A DNA stretch of 64,000 bases, taken from positions 62,262 through 126,261 of the forward strand of contig NZ_RJSG01000001.1 in NCBI RefSeq assembly GCF_003725775.1, given 5' to 3'. The translations under genes were made by a program, and so were the position numbers. Position 1 is the stretch's first letter. Every line of letters starts with the position of its first letter. Below, piece by piece: positions 12,101-21,405 of this stretch. The DNA is from Nocardioides marmorisolisilvae (GTDB taxonomy: Bacteria > Actinomycetota > Actinomycetes > Propionibacteriales > Nocardioidaceae). A model generated the notes under the pieces. That model made no database searches, was not told the origin of the DNA, and saw only the letters and a list, made by a program, of their open reading frames with translations.

Positions 12101-13138
12101 GACCAGGTCGGTGGAACCCTCGCAGCCGAAGACGCGGAACGCGTACAGCTTGGCCAGCGGCGCCATGCCGGGGCCGATCTTCATGTCGTCGAACGGCGTG
12201 TTCGTGTCGTAGGAACCCGTGTACGTCGAGCCGTCGGAGTTCTCGCCGTAGCCGGCGACCGTGCCGGCGACGTGCGAGCCGTGGCTGTTGCAGTCCAGCG
12301 GGTACGGGTCGGGCGACGGGACCGGGTTGTACCCGGCGGTGTTCGGGTCGGCCTGGTAGTCGTCGCCCGCCAGGTCGTAGCCGCCGATCACCTTGTCGCC
12401 CGGGAACTCGCCCGGGGTTGCCGGCTCACCGAAGTTGTCCTTGGCGGCCTGGTAGTTCGCGACCGTCCCGACGCCACCGAAGTCGGCGTGGGTGTAGTCG
12501 ACGCCGGTGTCGATGATCGCGACCGTGGTGTTCTTGCCGAGGTCACCGTGGGCCTCCCACGCCTGGGGCGCGCCCTGCAGCGGCACCGCGTAGGAGTTGG
12601 TCGGCGCCTTCGGCGCGATCGGGTACACCCCGGCCACGCCGGCGAGCTTGGTCAGCTTGGTGTAGTTCTTCACGTCGGTCGTCACCGCGACCGCGGCCAG
12701 GGCCGAGTGCGCCTTGTAGAGCACCTTGCTGCCCGACGGCAGGTCGGAGACCACCCGGTCCTGCGCGGACCTGACGGTGCCGAGCTGCTTCTTGGACGCG
12801 GTCCGCGCCGCAGCCTTGCCGCCTCCGATCGCGGTCCGGTACGCGCTCGAGGTGCTCTTCGCGTCCAGCTTGATCAGGAAGGCGTAGCGGCCCTGGGTGG
12901 GAACGCCTGCCGGCAGCGCACTGCCCGGCTCCCCGGAGGCTGCCTTGCCACCGAGCGCCCGGGGCGCAGTGCCCTTGGCGTTCGCGTGGATCTTCTTGTC
13001 GCTGACCTTGACGCCGGGGGTCCCCCGGTGACTCGTCGGGTCAGCAGCGCTCGCTGAACCGTTGGTAACGGCCAGCGCTGCGGCGACGGCGATCGTGGCG
13101 GATACCGCCACAAACCGCATTCGACCTGTCGAATTCAT
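9167..13138 (-). CDS. Secreted S8 family (subtilisin-like) serine protease
   Basis: A 1,323-residue secreted endopeptidase. The signal peptide follows the ATG at 13138 (MNSTGRMRFVAVSATIAVAAALAV). A propeptide is followed by the catalytic domain with Asp210 (IIDTGVDYTHADF), His286 (NSHGSHVAGT) and Ser633 (SGTSMATP). A PA-like insertion (GATGFIYADDAENFAAGITG) lies between His and Ser. The C-terminal part carries a fibronectin-like region, a region with several calcium-type D-x-D-x-D loops, and two Ig-like (Big_3-type) repeats near the end. A 29-codon upstream extension in the same frame lacks signal-peptide character and was rejected. It probably acts extracellularly in protein turnover. Confidence 0.95.
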   Translation of the reverse strand: MNSTGRMRFVAVSATIAVAAALAVTNGSASAADPTSHRGTPGVKVSDKKIHANAKGTAPRALGGKAASGEPGSALPAGVPTQGRYAFLIKLDAKSTSSAYRTAIGGGKAAARTASKKQLGTVRSAQDRVVSDLPSGSKVLYKAHSALAAVAVTTDVKNYTKLTKLAGVAGVYPIAPKAPTNSYAVPLQGAPQAWEAHGDLGKNTTVAIIDTGVDYTHADFGGVGTVANYQAAKDNFGEPATPGEFPGDKVIGGYDLAGDDYQADPNTAGYNPVPSPDPYPLDCNSHGSHVAGTVAGYGENSDGSTYTGSYDTNTPFDDMKIGPGMAPLAKLYAFRVFGCEGSTDLVGAAIDMAADPNGDGDPSDHVDVINMSLGSDYGSPQDGDSVATEAASALGITMVIASGNAGDIYDVGGSPGNAPSAITAAASQDASAVVDALNVSAPESIADKYPSERSIAYDWVNDPDLSGDVAQVKQASNLDGCDPLDDTDKAAVNGKIAFVEWTDTDDQRRCGSAARAANLVAAGATGFIYADDAENFAAGITGSAVIPGVLVAKSGGDAIRAELVAGHTVTIASTTANGYAQKDDSLNDTLAGFSSRGIGDPGNVKPDITAVGATVFSAGVGTGTEGLNDSGTSMATPMTAGAAALVVSQHPDWTPEQVKADLMNTAGQDLFTGTSHTGDKYAPQRVGSGRLQVDSALDNEVLAYVTENPGSVSVSFGPQAVTADTVLTKHIKVQNTGVTTKSFDVNYVSRSSVPGATYSVSPSSVTLDPRSSKTVTVTLTLHPAQMTKTIDPTVQPFQSGLPRQFQADASGLVTFTNESSELRVPVYSAPRPASAMTQADQVTLPSGDVQTTLLPLTGQSVNQGSGEEKVQSTVAGLELQGTSGLAPSCGGDVTSGCVNFSDERAADLKRFGATSNAAQLVSNGQDPLEDGEVYFAVNTQGRWRTAANEAEFDIYIDGDGDGTADAVLYNTRLPDSDDLVTRIVDLSNGHATYEAGINDSFGDTDTAVFDSDTMVMPVFISDIPGVDAENPRISYSVLSFSPYQGAPVDNIGDVDGDGNLVNPMSLDVTKPGVALFGSYDGSASPFLFPDAASSVLTLRRNAAAYVEDGGKGAMIVHFHNQLGSKTQVVGLKVDAAVTLQVAPNPVGRGQDVTATIAVPAGSDGTATGTVTLKRGTTTVASGELSGGNAQLHVSFADAGTYPLHAEYAGDDNHNAGSSTTTNLVVNKSASTVKLTVSPSSVKYGQTVTAKVTVTTIAGEPATGKVVLRRANDSVVASGTLVNGVATIKYTNKVKAKYAIRATYDGDGNYNAGHSALVAIGYTP

Positions 13139-13317
13139 GCGAATACATCCCAAACCCGAGGGTTCCCGAGCAGGAGGGACCAACACTGTTTGAGTCCCGA
13201 TCGCAGGACACACACGGTCCCGCACTCAACCTCGTTGCGGGCAGGTAATCACAGGTTTGCCCGTTTCGTCAGTACCGGGACGGATTGGTTCTAAAAATTC
13301 TCGGGAAGGATGAGCCC

Positions 13318-13983
13318 GTGGACCACACCGAGCTCGCCCGCGCCGAGAGTCCCCGCGGGGAGGTCGTGCTGCGGGAGCGAGGCCAGGAGAACGGCCCCCG
13401 GGTCCAGGAGCTCCGGGTCAACGGGGTCTTCGTGATGGACACCCTCGAGACCACCACCGAGCGAGCCCTGGCGACCGCGGCGCTGGACCTCGTCGAGAAC
13501 CCGCGGACGGTCCTGGTCGGCGGCCTCGGGCTCGGGTTCACCATGCACGAGCTGCTCGCCGACCCCCGCGTCGAGGCCTGCACGGTGGTCGAGATCGAGG
13601 AGGCGGTCGTCGGGTGGATGCGGGACGGGACCATCCCCCACGGTCCGCAGTTCCTCGCCGACGAGCGGCTCAGCATCGTGGTCGGCGACGTCGCGATGGC
13701 TCTGGCGGAGGCGGCTGACTCGGCGTACGACCTGGTGCTGCTCGACGTCGACAACGGCCCCGGCTACCTGGTCCACGACGCCAACGAGGCGCTCTACAAG
13801 GAGCCCTTCCTGACCGCTGCGCACCGGGCGACCCGGACCCTGCTGGTGATCTGGTCGGCCGACGAGGCACCCCAGCTCGGGGCGGCGCTGGAGGCGGTGT
13901 TCGGGAACGCCGAGGCGACCGCGTTCCCGGTCCGCCTGGAGGACCGCTCCGAGCACTACTGGCTCTACGCAGCCCGCAAGTAG
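13318..13983 (+). CDS. Spermidine synthase-like SAM-binding protein
   Basis: A 221-residue Rossmann-fold protein resembling the polyamine aminopropyltransferase/spermidine synthase superfamily. The glycine-rich loop LVGGLGLGFTMHELL, the acidic VVEIEEAVVGWM end of beta-2, and DLVLLDVDNGPGYLVH are visible. It is shorter than true spermidine synthases and lacks their N-terminal beta domain, so a methyltransferase-like role is equally possible. I chose the GTG at 13318 because GGGAAGGA lies 7 nt upstream; a TTG 33 nt earlier is in frame but has no such site. The stop codon TAG (13981) overlaps the TAGGCT hexamer that precedes fumC. Confidence 0.75.
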   Translation: MDHTELARAESPRGEVVLRERGQENGPRVQELRVNGVFVMDTLETTTERALATAALDLVENPRTVLVGGLGLGFTMHELLADPRVEACTVVEIEEAVVGWMRDGTIPHGPQFLADERLSIVVGDVAMALAEAADSAYDLVLLDVDNGPGYLVHDANEALYKEPFLTAAHRATRTLLVIWSADEAPQLGAALEAVFGNAEATAFPVRLEDRSEHYWLYAARK

Positions 13984-13992
13984 GCTCGGAGC

Positions 13993-15384
13993 ATGGACGC
14001 CTCCGGACCGACGCGGACCGAGCACGACTCGATGGGGGACGTCGAGGTCCCGGCCGACGCGCTCTGGCGGGCGCAGACCCAGCGGGCGGTCGAGAACTTC
14101 CCGATCTCCGGTACGCCGCTGGAGGCTCGGCACATCCACGCGCTGGCCGCGATCAAGGCGGCCGCGGCGCGGGTGAACGCCGAGCTCGGCGTGATCAGCG
14201 GCGAGCAGGCCGCCGCGATCGAGCAGGCCGCGGCCCAGGTGATGTCCGGCGAGTACGACGCCCACTTCCCGCTCGACGTCTTCCAGACCGGGTCGGGGAC
14301 CAGCTCCAACATGAACACCAACGAGGTGCTGGCCTCGCTCGCCCACCGGGCGGGCCAGGAGGTGCACCCCAACGACCACGTCAACGCCAGTCAGTCCAGC
14401 AACGACACCTTCCCGACCTCGATCCACGTGGCCGCGACGCTTGCGGTTGTCGAGGATCTCCAGCCGGCGCTGCGCACCCTGGAGGCGTCGCTCGCCGCCA
14501 AGGCCGAGGAGTTCGCGGACCTGGTGAAGTCCGGCCGCACGCACCTGATGGATGCGACTCCCGTGATGCTCGGCCAGGAGTTCGGCGGGTACGCCGCGAC
14601 GCTGGCCCTGGCCGTCGAGCGGCTCGACTCGGTGCTCCCCCGGGTGCGCGAGCTTCCGCTGGGCGGAACCGCCGTGGGCACCGGCATCAACACCCCGCCG
14701 GGCTTCGCGGCCGCGGTGATCGCCGAGCTCGGCACGGTCACCGGGCAACCGTTCCGCGAGGCTCGCAACCACTTCGAGGCCCAGGGCACCCGGGACTCGC
14801 TCGTCGAGCTGTCCGGGGTGCTCAAGACGATCGCGGTCGGACTCACCAAGATCTGCAACGACCTGCGCTGGATGTCCTCGGGCCCGACCACCGGCCTGGC
14901 CGAGATCCACCTGCCCGACCTCCAGCCCGGCTCGAGCATCATGCCCGGCAAGGTGAACCCGGTGCTGCCCGAGGCGACCCTGATGGTCTGCGCGCAGGTG
15001 ATCGGCAACGACGCCGCGATCACCACCGCGGGCGCCGCCGGGAACTTCGAGCTGAACGTGATGATGCCGGTGATCGCCCGCAACCTGCTGGAGTCGATCA
15101 GGATCCTGTCGAGCTCGAGCGTCCTGCTGGCGGACCGCTGCGTGGACGGCATCACCGCGGACGCGGAGCGGATGCGCACCTACGCGCAGTCCTCCCCCTC
15201 GATCGTGACCCCGCTCAATCGCTACCTGGGGTACGAGGAGGCGGCCAAGGTCGCCAAGGAATCACTCAAGGCCGGTCGCACGATCCGGGACCAGGTGCTG
15301 GAGATGGGGTACGTCGACCGCGGCGTGCTCACCCTCGAGCAGCTGGACGCGGCCCTGGACGTGGAAGGGATGACCCACCCATGA
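13993..15384 (+). CDS. fumC: Fumarate hydratase, class II
   Basis: A 463-residue iron-independent tetrameric fumarase of the aspartase/fumarase superfamily. The superfamily signature [12 protein letters not shown] is at residues 313-324, the catalytic His region [10 protein letters not shown] at 182-191, and the substrate-binding [13 protein letters not shown] at 100-112. The length is standard. TAGGCT (13981-13986) ends 6 nt before the ATG and no ribosome site is visible, suggesting a leaderless transcript. The end overlaps the SDR gene by 4 nt (ATGA), so the two are translationally coupled. Confidence 0.97.
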   Translation: MDASGPTRTEHDSMGDVEVPADALWRAQTQRAVENFPISGTPLEARHIHALAAIKAAAARVNAELGVISGEQAAAIEQAAAQVMSGEYDAHFPLDVFQTGSGTSSNMNTNEVLASLAHRAGQEVHPNDHVNASQSSNDTFPTSIHVAATLAVVEDLQPALRTLEASLAAKAEEFADLVKSGRTHLMDATPVMLGQEFGGYAATLALAVERLDSVLPRVRELPLGGTAVGTGINTPPGFAAAVIAELGTVTGQPFREARNHFEAQGTRDSLVELSGVLKTIAVGLTKICNDLRWMSSGPTTGLAEIHLPDLQPGSSIMPGKVNPVLPEATLMVCAQVIGNDAAITTAGAAGNFELNVMMPVIARNLLESIRILSSSSVLLADRCVDGITADAERMRTYAQSSPSIVTPLNRYLGYEEAAKVAKESLKAGRTIRDQVLEMGYVDRGVLTLEQLDAALDVEGMTHP

Positions 15385-16223
15385 GCACGCAGAAGACGAT
15401 CGTCATCACCGGCGCCAGCGACGGCATCGGGCTGGAGTCGGCGAGCCAGCTGGCCGCCCAGGGCCACCACCTGGTGATGGTGGGCCGCAACCCGGCAAAG
15501 CTCGCCGCCGCCGTCGAGCGGGTCCGAACCGAGACGCCCACCGTCGTGGTCGAGTCCTTCGTCTGCGACTTCTCGGTGCTCGCGGACGTGCGCAGGCTCG
15601 CGAACGACCTGCTCGCGGCGTACCCGCGGATCGACGTGCTGGTGAACAACGCCGGGACCGTCTACGACAAGCGCACCCTGACGGCCGACGGCTACGAGGC
15701 GACCTTCGCGGTCAACCACCTCGCCTCCTTCCTGCTCACCGAGCTGCTGCTGGACCGCATCATCGCCAGCGGCTCGGCTCGGATCGTCACCACCTCCTCC
15801 GTCGGTCACTACCGCGGGACGATGGACTTCGACGACCTCGGGTTCGAGCGCGGCTACCAGATCATGCGTGCCTACAGCCGCTCGAAGCTCGCCAACGTGC
15901 TCTACACCCGTTCGCTTACCCCCCGCCTCGCCGGCACCGGTGTGACCGCGAACTGCCTGCACCCCGGCGCGGTGGCCACGAACATCTGGGACGGAGCGCC
16001 GGCGATCGCGAAGCCCGTGCTGGCGATCGCGAAGCGACTGTTCATGGTCTCGCCCGCCGAGGGCGGCGCCACACTGACCTACCTGGCCACGAACGCCGAG
16101 GTGGAGGGCCGCAGCGGCGGCTACTACGAGAAGAACCGGATCAAGGAGCCGGCCGAGCTGGCGCAGGACGACGCCGTCGCCCAGCGCCTGGTCGAGGTCA
16201 GCAGGAAGCTGGTGGGACTGTGA
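15381..16223 (+). CDS. Short-chain dehydrogenase/reductase (SDR family)
   Basis: A 280-residue NAD(P)-dependent oxidoreductase with a classical SDR Rossmann fold: TGASDGIG at residues 10-17, NNAG at 89-92, Ser139/140, and the catalytic pair Tyr165 and Lys169 in AYSRSKLAN. The overall pattern is closest to the retinol-dehydrogenase-like/WWOX-like branch. The substrate cannot be deduced. It lies in a three-gene chain with 4-nt overlaps on both sides (fumC before, F420-type nitroreductase after), so the three are probably co-expressed. Confidence 0.93.
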   Translation: MSTQKTIVITGASDGIGLESASQLAAQGHHLVMVGRNPAKLAAAVERVRTETPTVVVESFVCDFSVLADVRRLANDLLAAYPRIDVLVNNAGTVYDKRTLTADGYEATFAVNHLASFLLTELLLDRIIASGSARIVTTSSVGHYRGTMDFDDLGFERGYQIMRAYSRSKLANVLYTRSLTPRLAGTGVTANCLHPGAVATNIWDGAPAIAKPVLAIAKRLFMVSPAEGGATLTYLATNAEVEGRSGGYYEKNRIKEPAELAQDDAVAQRLVEVSRKLVGL

Positions 16224-16678
16224 GCGACGACCCGACCGAGCACGTCCGCAAGCCGGACTGGTTCACCCGGAACGTCTTCAACCGAGCGGTGGCCTGGCTG
16301 ACCCGGCGCGGGATCAGCGTGTGGGGCTCGCGGGTGCTGGAGGTCCGCGGCCGCAAGAGCGGCGAGTGGCGCCGTACGCCGGTCAACGTGCTGACCCTGG
16401 GCGAGGACCGCTACCTGGTCGCGCCGCGAGGTCACGTGCAGTGGACCCACAACATGCGGGCCGCCGGGGGTGGTCGCCTCGTGCTCGGCAAGCACACCGA
16501 GGAGTTCACCGCCACCGAGGTGGTGGCCGACGCGGACAAGGTCGCGATCCTGCGCGGCTACCTCAAGCGCTGGAAGGCCGAGGTCGGGGTGTTCTTCGAC
16601 GGCGTCAGCGCCGACTCGACCGAGGCCGAGCTGCTCGCCGAGGCACCGAAGCACCCGGTCTTCAGAATCACCGGGTAG
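16220..16678 (+). CDS. Nitroreductase family deazaflavin-dependent oxidoreductase
   Basis: A 152-residue split-beta-barrel protein of the Ddn/F420H(2)-dependent reductase family. Family features include W-F-T-R-N near the N-terminus, RGRKSGEWRRTPVNVL, and the cofactor-region strand RYLVAPRGHVQWTHNMRAAG. Members use coenzyme F420 (or bind related flavins) to reduce quinones or nitro compounds; the true substrate is unknown. The GTG start overlaps the SDR stop as GTGA. The pairing with an SDR suggests a joint redox step. Confidence 0.88.
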   Translation: MSDDPTEHVRKPDWFTRNVFNRAVAWLTRRGISVWGSRVLEVRGRKSGEWRRTPVNVLTLGEDRYLVAPRGHVQWTHNMRAAGGGRLVLGKHTEEFTATEVVADADKVAILRGYLKRWKAEVGVFFDGVSADSTEAELLAEAPKHPVFRITG

Positions 16679-16708
16679 CGCCCGGCGTCGCCGCATAGCA
16701 TCCGGGAC

Positions 16709-18919
16709 ATGAGGCTCGGGACGCTGCTGGCGGCTGTCGTGATCGCACCGGCGCTCGTGGCTCTCGGAGCCCCGGCGCAGGCAGCACCGACGTACACGGT
16801 CACCGGCTTCGACGACCCGTCCCCGACGCCCGCCTGCACCGGGACCGTGTGCCCGAGCCTGCGGGCCGCGGCTGAGGCAGCAGCCCAGCAGAGCGGCGCG
16901 ACGATCCAGCTCGGGAGCGGAACATTTGAGCTCAGTCAGGGCGCACTCAGCGTCGAGACGTCGACGCATCTCGTCGGCTCCGGCATGGGCGCGACCACCA
17001 TCAAGCAGACCGCCGAGCACGGGGTGCTCAAAATCGGCCCGCTGCTCCCGCCCGCACTTGGGACGACCACACTCCAAGACCTGACCGTGACCGGCGGCCA
17101 TTCCGTGGACGAGAACAACAACAGCGCCTTTGCAGGCGGGATCGACAACATCGGCCCGCTGACGCTGACCCGTGTGGCGGTGACGGGGAACAGCGCGATC
17201 GGTAGTAGTCCGGCTTCGATAGGTGGCCCCCCTGGCGCAGCGGGCTTCGGAAGCGCGATCGTGTCGTCCGATGGTGCGCTCACCCTGGATTCCTCGATCG
17301 TCAGCGACAACCTGGCCCAAGGCGGAGACGGGCAGGACAGCTTTTCGTCCGGGGAGGGTGGTGCCGGGATCGGGACCGTCGTGACCGGGTCGAGCGACCT
17401 GACCGTGGTCAATTCGACGTTCACGAACAACGTGGTGACCGGAGGCGATGGCGGCGACGTGCAAACCCCTGGCAGCGTCGGCGCGGGCGGCGGCAGGGCC
17501 ATCGGCGGTGCGATCCTCGGCAACGCCTCGGTGACGGTGCGCAGCAGCACGTTCAGGGGCAATCAGGTGAGCGGCGGGGACGGAGGAGCCAGCGCCGACG
17601 GCCCCGGCGGCAGTCCCGGCTACGCAGAAGGAGGCGCGATCGCCGCCTTCGGCCCGGCGTTGACGGTGGTCAACAGCACCTTCATGGCAAACGTCGCGAC
17701 CGCTGGGCAGCCAGGGTCCGGGACGACGCCCGGACCGGACGGAATCGCGGACGGTGGCGCGATCTCCGCCGACGGCAACCCGGGCGACGAGGTCGCCGTG
17801 CACCTGGCGTCCGACACCTTCTCCGGCAACCAGGCCCTCAGCCCGCAGCCGTTCTTCGGAGGCAACCTGTTCCTGGACTACGCCTCGCCCGCTGTCATCG
17901 AGGGCTCGATCTTTGAAGGAACCGACCCCGCGGGGGCAGCCAACAACTGTCGCATCGCTGCCAGCACCGTGACCGGCTCCGGCCACAACCTTGAGAACAC
18001 CTCGCCCTCGCAGTGCGGCCTCTCCGCCGCCAACCACGACCTCATCGGCCAGAGCGCCGACCTGGGCACCCTGGCCGACAACGGCGGCCCGACCCAGACG
18101 ATGCTCCCGAGCGCCTCGAGCCCGGTGATCGGCGCCGGCGGCGCGTGCACCGACCCGACCGCGGATCCGGACGGTCCGCTGACCGTCGACCAGCGCGGTG
18201 AGCCACGGCCGGCGGGCCGGCCCTGCGACATCGGTGCCGTCCAGCTGCCGGTCCCGCTCAGCACGGCACCACCCACGATCACCGGCCCGATCGCCCGTCA
18301 CGACGCCACGTGCACCCACGGCACGTTCGTGGGAGCCGATCCGCTGACCTACGACTACGCCTGGACCCGCGACGGCCAGGCTGTTGGTACCGACCAGGCG
18401 ACGTACGGGGTGGCGGTAGCGGACATCGGCCACGTCCTGCGCTGCACCGTGGTCGCGCACGGTCCTGATTACGACTCTCCACCTGCGACCAGCGCGCCGC
18501 GAACCGTGGTCCCGTCCACCCCCGTGCTGTCGTCGCTGACCCAGAGCCGCTCGACCTGGCGCACACCCAGCGGCCACTCGACCTCGGTGCCGATCGGGAC
18601 CACGTTCGGGTTCAGCCTCACCGAGAGCAGCACCCTGACGCTCACCTTCACCCGCGTGGTCTACCGCCGGCTCGTCGGCGGGCATTGCGTCGCGCTGACG
18701 ACCTCGAACCACTCGCGCCCGGCGTGCTCGGCGGCGTACAGCAGAGCGGGCAGCACCTCACGGTCAGCCCACGCGGGGAGCACCACGTTCGTCTTCCACG
18801 GCCTGCTCAGCAACGGGCACTACCTGAGCCCCGGCCACTACGTGGTCACGTTCACCGCGAAGAACACCTGGGGCAGGACGTCAGCACCGGCCAAGCTCCG
18901 GTTCACGATCGCGCGCTGA
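16709..18919 (+). CDS. Secreted beta-helix protein, choice-of-anchor Q type
   Basis: A 736-residue exported protein. After the signal peptide (MRLGTLLAAVVIAPALVALG, AQA) comes 'CPSLRAAAEAA', the usual start of CSLREA/right-handed beta-helix proteins. A long parallel-helix region follows (repeats of 'V-x-S-T-F-x-G-N-x-x-S-G-G-D-G-G'). A choice-of-anchor Q-like segment (ADNGGPTQTMLP..SPVIGAG, PRPAGRPCDIGAVQ) ends near residue 510. The last ~200 residues hold an Ig-like domain and a basic beta-rich tail. TAGCAT (16696-16701) ends 7 nt before the ATG. A surface carbohydrate-related or adhesive role is possible but not shown. Confidence 0.87.
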   Translation: MRLGTLLAAVVIAPALVALGAPAQAAPTYTVTGFDDPSPTPACTGTVCPSLRAAAEAAAQQSGATIQLGSGTFELSQGALSVETSTHLVGSGMGATTIKQTAEHGVLKIGPLLPPALGTTTLQDLTVTGGHSVDENNNSAFAGGIDNIGPLTLTRVAVTGNSAIGSSPASIGGPPGAAGFGSAIVSSDGALTLDSSIVSDNLAQGGDGQDSFSSGEGGAGIGTVVTGSSDLTVVNSTFTNNVVTGGDGGDVQTPGSVGAGGGRAIGGAILGNASVTVRSSTFRGNQVSGGDGGASADGPGGSPGYAEGGAIAAFGPALTVVNSTFMANVATAGQPGSGTTPGPDGIADGGAISADGNPGDEVAVHLASDTFSGNQALSPQPFFGGNLFLDYASPAVIEGSIFEGTDPAGAANNCRIAASTVTGSGHNLENTSPSQCGLSAANHDLIGQSADLGTLADNGGPTQTMLPSASSPVIGAGGACTDPTADPDGPLTVDQRGEPRPAGRPCDIGAVQLPVPLSTAPPTITGPIARHDATCTHGTFVGADPLTYDYAWTRDGQAVGTDQATYGVAVADIGHVLRCTVVAHGPDYDSPPATSAPRTVVPSTPVLSSLTQSRSTWRTPSGHSTSVPIGTTFGFSLTESSTLTLTFTRVVYRRLVGGHCVALTTSNHSRPACSAAYSRAGSTSRSAHAGSTTFVFHGLLSNGHYLSPGHYVVTFTAKNTWGRTSAPAKLRFTIAR

Positions 18920-18938
18920 GCGAGCGGCCGCGGCTCAG
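18916..18938. terminator. Stop-codon hairpin between convergent genes
   Basis: CTGAGC (18916-18921) and GCTCAG (18933-18938) form a 6-bp stem around an 11-nt GC-rich loop. The arms contain the stop codons of both convergent genes (TGA at 18917-18919 and the minus-strand TGA at 18935-18937). It could act as a short shared terminator, but it has no U-tract. Confidence 0.4.
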
Positions 18939-19633
18939 TACCAGCCGTGGCCCTGCTTGAAGGACCACGCGCCGCACGGGGTGCCGTAGCGGTTCTTGAT
19001 GTAGCCCAGGCCCCACTTGATCTGGGTCTCGGCGCTGTTCTGCCAGTCCGCACCTGCGCTGGCCATCTTCGAGCCGGGCAGCGCCTGCGGGATGCCGTAC
19101 GCGCCGGAGGGGTTGCTCGCGTGCACCCGCCACCCGGACTCACCGGTCCAGAGCGAGTCGAGGCAGTTGAACTCCGACGCGCTCATGCCCATCTCGGCGA
19201 GCAGCCGCTGGGCGATCGCGCGGGCGCCGGAGCTGGTCACCCCGGCGGTCAGCGTGACCACGTTGGCGGTGCGGGTCACCGCGACACCCTTCGCCGAGCC
19301 GAGCTCGGCGCTCTTGAGCACGCTGGTGCGAGCAGCGGTGCGGTCGCTGGACCGGGAGGCGGACTGCTCGCGCGCGGCGAGGTCGGCCTCGGTCAGCTGG
19401 GACTTCCCCGCGGTCAGGTTGACCAGGGTGTCCTCGGGCGACTTGCCCTCGGCGGCGACCCCGGCGGAGATCGAGAGTGCCGTCGCGAACATCGCTGCAC
19501 CCGAGAAGAGGACGGCGTTCTTGGCGCCCTTCTTGGCGCCCTTGCGAACACGCTTCGGGGGTGCGCTCCGATGCTTCGGGGCGTACGACTCGGTCAAGAC
19601 GAAGACTCTCGGGTTGACGGTTGGGGACGTCAT
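18935..19633 (-). CDS. Secreted lytic transglycosylase-like protein
   Basis: A 232-residue exported protein with a C-terminal SLT/aggregation-promoting-factor type muramidase domain. Motifs: LWTGESGW with the likely catalytic Glu, SNPSGAYGIPQALPGSKM, and a C-terminal QIKWGLGYIKNRYGTPCGAW. The N-terminus has a basic stretch (PPKRVRKGAKKGAKN) then a hydrophobic segment (AVLFSGAAMFATALSISAG), a signal peptide or anchor. A coiled region with AAREQSAS follows. It probably cleaves peptidoglycan. The start is uncertain: ATG at 19633, or TTG at 19597 with a weak GAGAG upstream. The 170-nt leader was inspected for a c-di-AMP riboswitch and none was recognised. Confidence 0.88.
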   Translation of the reverse strand: MTSPTVNPRVFVLTESYAPKHRSAPPKRVRKGAKKGAKNAVLFSGAAMFATALSISAGVAAEGKSPEDTLVNLTAGKSQLTEADLAAREQSASRSSDRTAARTSVLKSAELGSAKGVAVTRTANVVTLTAGVTSSGARAIAQRLLAEMGMSASEFNCLDSLWTGESGWRVHASNPSGAYGIPQALPGSKMASAGADWQNSAETQIKWGLGYIKNRYGTPCGAWSFKQGHGWY

Positions 19634-19803
19634 GCGGCGCAGGGGAAGTGCACCAGTACTGCTCAGGGAAGTTGCAACACCTAAACCCAGATCGCGTCCG
19701 AGATGCAAACCGACCCGCCGGATCGCGAGACCCGTTCGGACACCTGGGGCAGATGTGGTTCGTGTGGTCCCCAACAGGGAACTTCCACGGACTCCCGTCT
19801 AGA

Positions 19804-21162
19804 TCACATCGACACGTGCTCGAGCATCTCGGTGACCAGCGCGGCGATCGGCGAGCGCTCCGAGCGGGTCAGCGTGACGTGCGCGAACAGCGGGTGGCCC
19901 TTGAGCTTGTCGACCACCGCGACCACGCCGTCGTGGCGACCGACGCGGAGGTTGTCGCGCTGGGCCACGTCGTGGGTCAGCACCACCTTCGAGTTGGCGC
20001 CCATCCGGGAGAGCACGGTGAGCAGCACGTTGCGCTCCAGGCTCTGCGCCTCGTCGACGATCACGAACGCGTCGTGCAGCGAGCGGCCGCGGATGTGGGT
20101 CAGCGGGAGCACCTCGAGCATCCCGCGGTCGAGGATCTCGTCGATGACGTCCGGGCTGGTGATCGCACCGAGCGTGTCGAAGACGGCCTGGCCCCAGGGC
20201 GACATCTTCTCGGACTCGCTGCCGGGCAGGTAGCCGAGCTCCTGACCGCCGACGGCGAAGAGCGGGCGGAAGACGACGACCTTCTTGTGCTGGCGCCGCT
20301 CCATCACGGTCTCCAGTCCGGCGCACAGGGCGAGCGCCGACTTGCCGGTGCCGGCGCGACCGCCGAGGGAGACGATGCCGACGTCGGGGTCCAGCAGCAG
20401 GTCGAGCGCGACCCGCTGCTCGGCGGAGCGGCCGTGCAGGCCGAAGGCCTCGCGGTCACCCTTGACCAGGTGCACCCGCTTGTCGGCGCCGACCCGACCC
20501 AGCGCGCTCCCACGGTCCGACATCAGCACGAGGCCGGTGTGGCAGGGCAGCTCGCGGGCGTCGTCGAGGTCGATCACGCTGTCGTCGTACAGCTCGTCCA
20601 GGTCGGTCGCGGTCACGTCGAGCTCGGCCATGCCGGTCCAGCCGGCGTCGGACTCGTGGATCTGCTCGCCGAGGTACTCCTCGGCGTCCAGACCGACGGC
20701 CGAGGCCTTGATCCGCAGCGGAAGGTCCTTGGAGACCAGGGTGACGGTGAAACCCTCGTTGGCCAGGTTGTTGGCGACCGCCAGGATCCGGGTGTCGTTG
20801 TCACCGAGACGGAACCCGGACGGCAGGGACTCGGCATCGGTGTGGTTGAGCTCGACGCGGATGGTGCCGCCCGAGTCGCCGATCGGAACCGGCTGGTCGA
20901 GACGACCCGCCTGGATCCGCAGCTCGTCCAGCATCCGCAGGGCAGAGCGCGCGAAGTAGCCGAGCTCGGGGTGGTGGCGCTTGCCCTCGAGCTCCGTGAT
21001 CACCACGACCGGAAGCACGACCTCGTGCTCGTCGAAGCGCTTCATCGCCCCGGGGTCGGCCAGCAGCACCGAGGTGTCCAGGACGTAGGTCCTGCGACGG
21101 GTGGCTGCTGCCTTCGGGGCGGTGGGGGTCTTGGGGCTGGTCGCGCGCTTCGCAGTGGCCAC
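19804..21162 (-). CDS. phoH2: PIN-PhoH fusion protein (PhoH2 type)
   Basis: A 452-residue cytoplasmic protein. The N-terminal PIN nuclease domain ([25 protein letters not shown], acidic residues conserved) is joined to a C-terminal PhoH ATPase with Walker [13 protein letters not shown] and Walker [12 protein letters not shown]. This architecture is that of actinobacterial PhoH2, reported as an RNA helicase/RNase linked to toxin-antitoxin ancestry. The start is GTG at 21162 with GAGGGGAA upstream. It lies in the same order next to the isoprenyl transferase as I recall in mycobacteria. Confidence 0.94.
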   Translation of the reverse strand: MATAKRATSPKTPTAPKAAATRRRTYVLDTSVLLADPGAMKRFDEHEVVLPVVVITELEGKRHHPELGYFARSALRMLDELRIQAGRLDQPVPIGDSGGTIRVELNHTDAESLPSGFRLGDNDTRILAVANNLANEGFTVTLVSKDLPLRIKASAVGLDAEEYLGEQIHESDAGWTGMAELDVTATDLDELYDDSVIDLDDARELPCHTGLVLMSDRGSALGRVGADKRVHLVKGDREAFGLHGRSAEQRVALDLLLDPDVGIVSLGGRAGTGKSALALCAGLETVMERRQHKKVVVFRPLFAVGGQELGYLPGSESEKMSPWGQAVFDTLGAITSPDVIDEILDRGMLEVLPLTHIRGRSLHDAFVIVDEAQSLERNVLLTVLSRMGANSKVVLTHDVAQRDNLRVGRHDGVVAVVDKLKGHPLFAHVTLTRSERSPIAALVTEMLEHVSM

Positions 21163-21261
21163 GGATGTGTTCCCCTCACGACCGGCACGCGCACTCAGCG
21201 CCCCGGTCCTCAGCAGCAGTGCTTGGACCAGGACAGGCAGGGGTCTGAGTGCGACCCCCGA

Positions 21262-21277
21262 TCGTGATCTCTCACGA
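21262..21277. promoter_or_regulatory. Inverted repeat in phoH leader
   Basis: TCGTGA-TCTC-TCACGA lies about 100 nt upstream of the phoH GTG in a 243-bp gap. It is a perfect 6-bp palindrome with a 4-nt spacer. It could be a regulator site or a small leader hairpin; no specific regulator is recognised. Confidence 0.25.
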
Positions 21278-21370
21278 ACTTGCCTCCTGGTGCGGAGCGC
21301 AAGGGTTGCGTTCCACTCCCTGGAAGGTACGTCCGCGAAATGCGCATTTCAGTTCGACACGCCCGAGCGT

Positions 21371-21391
21371 GGGTTACACGAATGTGAACCC
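21371..21391 (-). terminator. Possible terminator of the isoprenyl transferase gene
   Basis: An imperfect hairpin (GGGTT-a-CAC / GTG-AACCC with one bulge) lies about 15 nt past the transferase stop on the minus strand. No U-tract follows, so the call is weak. Confidence 0.3.
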
Positions 21392-21405
21392 TTGACGGCC
21401 GTTCC

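Noticed and set aside
19634-19803. Possible c-di-AMP (ydaO) riboswitch before the lytic transglycosylase, as often seen before cell-wall hydrolases
   Set aside because: The leader lacks the conserved GGGGAACC/GUGAAUC and CCCGAACCCGUCAGCUAAC-type segments; only short chance matches were found.
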